A stretch of DNA of 46,154 bases from Aequorivita aquimaris (lineage in GTDB: Bacteria; Bacteroidota; Bacteroidia; Flavobacteriales; Flavobacteriaceae): the NCBI RefSeq assembly GCF_001573155.1, contig NZ_JRWG01000013.1:1-46154 (forward strand). Reading direction: 5' to 3'. Positions 44,718 through 46,154 of the stretch are shown here, piece after piece. Both the position numbers and the translations under genes were made by a program. Below the pieces are notes generated by a model. That model saw only the letters and a program-made list of their open reading frames with translations. It did no database searches and was not told the DNA's origin. Positions within the stretch are counted from its first letter, which is position 1; each line of letters opens with the position of its first letter.

Positions 44718-44823
44718 AACTTGCGCACATGTGCGGGATAACAGCAATAACAGTTTAAAAAACATGCGTATATACACATGTTAGGCAACATTTGAAACAA
44801 AATTTTCGAATTTAATTTAAACT

Positions 44824-45840
44824 ATGGCAGAATTATCAGAAGATATTTTAATGGCAACTTTTGCTGGAATGGCAAGAGGAAATGATGACTTGGTTTATTT
44901 TGACAAGGAAAAAATAGACGTTCTCTCATATGTAAACGGATATTTATCTTCAATGTTAGGTGACCAATCAGAATCAAATAGGTTACTTGCAAAACGAATT
45001 TCAACTGGAGACACAACTGATTACATTGATGAAAGTCGATATATTTTAATTGATAGACTTTCAGCAACCGAGTTTTTGACGGAATATAAAATTCAGTCAA
45101 ATGGGCAAGAACCTTTTTATTCATTTCCAGAACTTTTCAGCAAAGAAGTTTTAAAGGACTTTTCCTACGATAATCAAATAACGATTAATGATTTGACTTT
45201 TAGCAACCACATTCAGCAAAAATTTCATAAAATATTTGGAGAAAATTATCAGTCAAGAGTGAATGAATTAAAAGATAATTACACAAACTTGTTTGAAACC
45301 ACTTGCGATAAAATATCCAAAAAGTGGATTAACAATAAAATATTTAACAGAAAAGATATGAACGAAAATGAACTTTGCGACAAAATCGCACAAACTTTAA
45401 AAAATCAAATTGAGAATGAATTTGACACTAAAGTATTTGAATGTGGCTTTTACAGTAAAAATTCAACAGAATTTAGAGAATTACAACCATTGGGAGCAAT
45501 TCCACCAGACAATGCAGAGCATATTTTTTATTTTTTGGTTCCTTTAGATGATGCTGATAATATAATTTTTAACAACTATTATGAACTTTTTCAAGCCACT
45601 CAAAGTGGATTAATGTTCTCACCATCAGGCAGAAGAGCAACATACGAATTTCAAGAAAATTTGCGAGAAGATATTGAATTGGTAAATTTCATTTCAAGAG
45701 CAATAGAAAATCACGTTTATCCAATCGGCTCAAAAAGGGTTACAAATTATAAACCGACTGACAATATTGTAAAAAATGCAGAAAAAATTGAAGATTTAAG
45801 GTATCGTTTTTTTCGATTTTATTTACCAAGAATGACTTAA
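44824..45840 (+). CDS. Cassette 4 gene: soluble protein of unknown function
   Basis: 338 residues, no signal peptide or membrane helix, acidic and Asn/Phe-rich, AT-rich DNA. Helical stretches occur at 125-200 (F-S-N-H-I-Q-Q-K-F-H-K-I-F-G, D-K-I-A-Q-T-L-K-N-Q-I). A strand pair lies near 230-260 (H-I-F-Y-F-L-V-P-L-D-D). No motif or family is recognised. The gene starts 44 bp after the boundary GTT and ends 8 bp before the closing GTTGCCTAAC. It could be a toxin, defence or stress protein as cassette cargo often is, but nothing in the sequence shows it. Confidence 0.7.
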   Translation: MAELSEDILMATFAGMARGNDDLVYFDKEKIDVLSYVNGYLSSMLGDQSESNRLLAKRISTGDTTDYIDESRYILIDRLSATEFLTEYKIQSNGQEPFYSFPELFSKEVLKDFSYDNQITINDLTFSNHIQQKFHKIFGENYQSRVNELKDNYTNLFETTCDKISKKWINNKIFNRKDMNENELCDKIAQTLKNQIENEFDTKVFECGFYSKNSTEFRELQPLGAIPPDNAEHIFYFLVPLDDADNIIFNNYYELFQATQSGLMFSPSGRRATYEFQENLREDIELVNFISRAIENHVYPIGSKRVTNYKPTDNIVKNAEKIEDLRYRFFRFYLPRMT

Positions 45841-45848
45841 TAAAAAAC

Positions 45849-45858
45849 GTTGCCTAAC
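45849..45858 (+). other. Closing boundary of cassette 4 (R'' type), rest of attC disrupted
   Basis: GTTGCCTAAC is the exact complement of the cassette start at 44780-44789 and is followed by AA like the other three. No matching right half is seen downstream. Transposase-related sequence occupies the region from about 45.9 kb. Confidence 0.72.
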
Positions 45859-46154
45859 AATGGTAACCGTTGCACAACCCCTTAATTTTTTTAACCTGAA
45901 CCAATATAAGCCGTTTTAAGCGGCTTTGTTTTTTTGATTGGACTTGAGAATGAGCCAAATTTGGTGCTTTTAAAAAAAGCCATGCTACATTCTGAAGCAC
46001 TATTTTTGGCAAAAAATACAAAACAAGGCTTTCCGCCCCGCTCTTTGCGCGTTTTTGGATAAACTTGAGGTATTTTTTGAGGTTGTAGGCCGTCGCCGAG
46101 AGGTGCATGCATTTGTTGGCCTGTTTGATGCCAATGGTATTGACCTTGCGAAGC
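45854..46154 (-). CDS. IS1182-like transposase, C-terminal end (rest outside window)
   Basis: The frame is open from the right edge: K-V-N-T-I-G-I-K-Q-A-N-K-C-M-H-L-S-A-T-A-Y-N-L (continuing K-K-Y-L-K-F), the usual C-terminal pattern of DDE transposases of the IS1182 type. The last part, to the stop at 45854, reads through presumed IS terminus and into the cassette 4 boundary. The true protein end or the IS edge is therefore probably distorted here. The IS lies directly against the integron array. Confidence 0.75.
   Translation of the reverse strand, partial: LRKVNTIGIKQANKCMHLSATAYNLKKYLKFIQKRAKSGAESLVLYFLPKIVLQNVAWLFLKAPNLAHSQVQSKKQSRLKRLILVQVKKIKGLCNGYHC
45908..45937 (+). terminator. Hairpin with T run beside the cassette array end
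   Basis: AAGCCG (45908-45913) pairs with CGGCTT (45921-45926), with a 7-nt loop, followed by TG and then T7 at about 45929-45935. On the plus strand it could stop transcription coming from cassette 4. Confidence 0.5.

Larger units (their letters stand above)
44205..44782 (+). repeat. 577-bp direct repeat, copy 2 (578 bp here)
   Basis: Near-identical to 41721-42297 (ten substitutions, one added A in the A run before CATGCG). It begins at the AAC of cassette 3 and ends at the GTT of cassette 4. Confidence 0.95.
44198..44789 (+). other. attC of cassette 3, split by the second IS110-derived element
   Basis: TGCCCATAAC (44198-44207), a 510-bp insert (44208-44717), then site C: AAC (44718), GCGCACATGTG (44723-44733), GTATATACACATGTT (44768-44782), and the next cassette start GTTAGGCAAC (44780-44789). 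Site C differs from site B by only one base change before AAC and one extra A. Confidence 0.7.
40057..45858 (+). mobile_element. Putative chromosomal integron: array of four gene cassettes
   Basis: Four consecutive plus-strand blocks each start GTT + specific bases and end with the exact reverse complement + AAC. GTTGGCAAAC (40116) pairs with GTTTGCCAAC (41714). GTTAGCGGC (42295) pairs with GCCGCTAAC (43272). GTTATGGGCA (43399) pairs with TGCCCATAAC (44198). GTTAGGCAAC (44780) pairs with GTTGCCTAAC (45849). In integrons the TT-R' end at the start of a linear cassette and the R'' at its end derive from one attC, so they must be complementary within a cassette and may differ between cassettes, as here. 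After each AAC comes AA. A recombinase remnant lies at the 5' end. Confidence 0.82.

Overview
The window looks like chromosomal DNA of a Bacteroidota, most likely a member of the Flavobacteriaceae. The reasons are a fused SecDF, type IX secretion-type exported proteins, a flavobacterial-type TonB receptor cluster, several promoters matching the Bacteroidota consensus (TTG/TTTG, 17-23 bp, TAnnTTTG), and moderate GC. The genus cannot be fixed from the sequence alone.

Layout. Bases 1-2181 (minus strand) hold a large repeat-built exported protein that runs off the left edge, and a small secreted protein. The GC content of the large gene jumps sharply near base 490. Bases 2323-6315 (plus) carry folE, cysS, yidD, lgt and a DUF192 lipoprotein. 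On the minus strand follow secDF, a membrane-anchored unknown, and a three-gene operon (small CxxxC protein, TonB receptor with a CxxxM site, Met/His-rich lipoprotein) that I read as copper uptake. Next come nrdJ (plus), mdh and gyrB (minus), a DUF2911 protein (plus), queE (minus), a HerA-like ATPase, and a run of small housekeeping genes up to the folD, four-helix-bundle and ffh block (minus). After these are nhaA, an FG-GAP/ASPIC secreted protein, a GNAT enzyme and an APC permease. Bases 34759-38257 are an arsenic operon: arsR, arsM, an arsN1-like acetyltransferase, an arsC-like phosphatase-fold reductase and acr3.

From about 38.7 kb the character changes. Six 11-bp-phased direct repeats precede an orphan gene. 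Then comes a decayed tyrosine recombinase, followed by what I believe is a chromosomal integron-type gene cassette array (40057-45858). Four consecutive gene blocks, all on the plus strand, begin with GTT plus a block-specific 6-7 nt sequence and end with the exact reverse complement of that same sequence ending in AAC. This cassette-specific pairing is what integron cassettes cut at G^TT of attC should show. One attC (43272-43407) is a clear bulged hairpin of VCR-like length. Two others share a 62-65 nt core with a third site next to the recombinase. Both of those have been invaded at the same AAC by near-identical 510-bp, internally deleted IS110-family elements. The fourth is abutted by an IS1182-like transposase end. 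The cassette cargo is a lipoprotein plus small partner, a secreted HELGH metallopeptidase, a polytopic membrane protein and a soluble unknown.

Everything here was read by eye. No database search, folding or HMM was run. Family assignments rest on recognisable motifs, and the integron reading rests on the boundary complementarity described in the findings.
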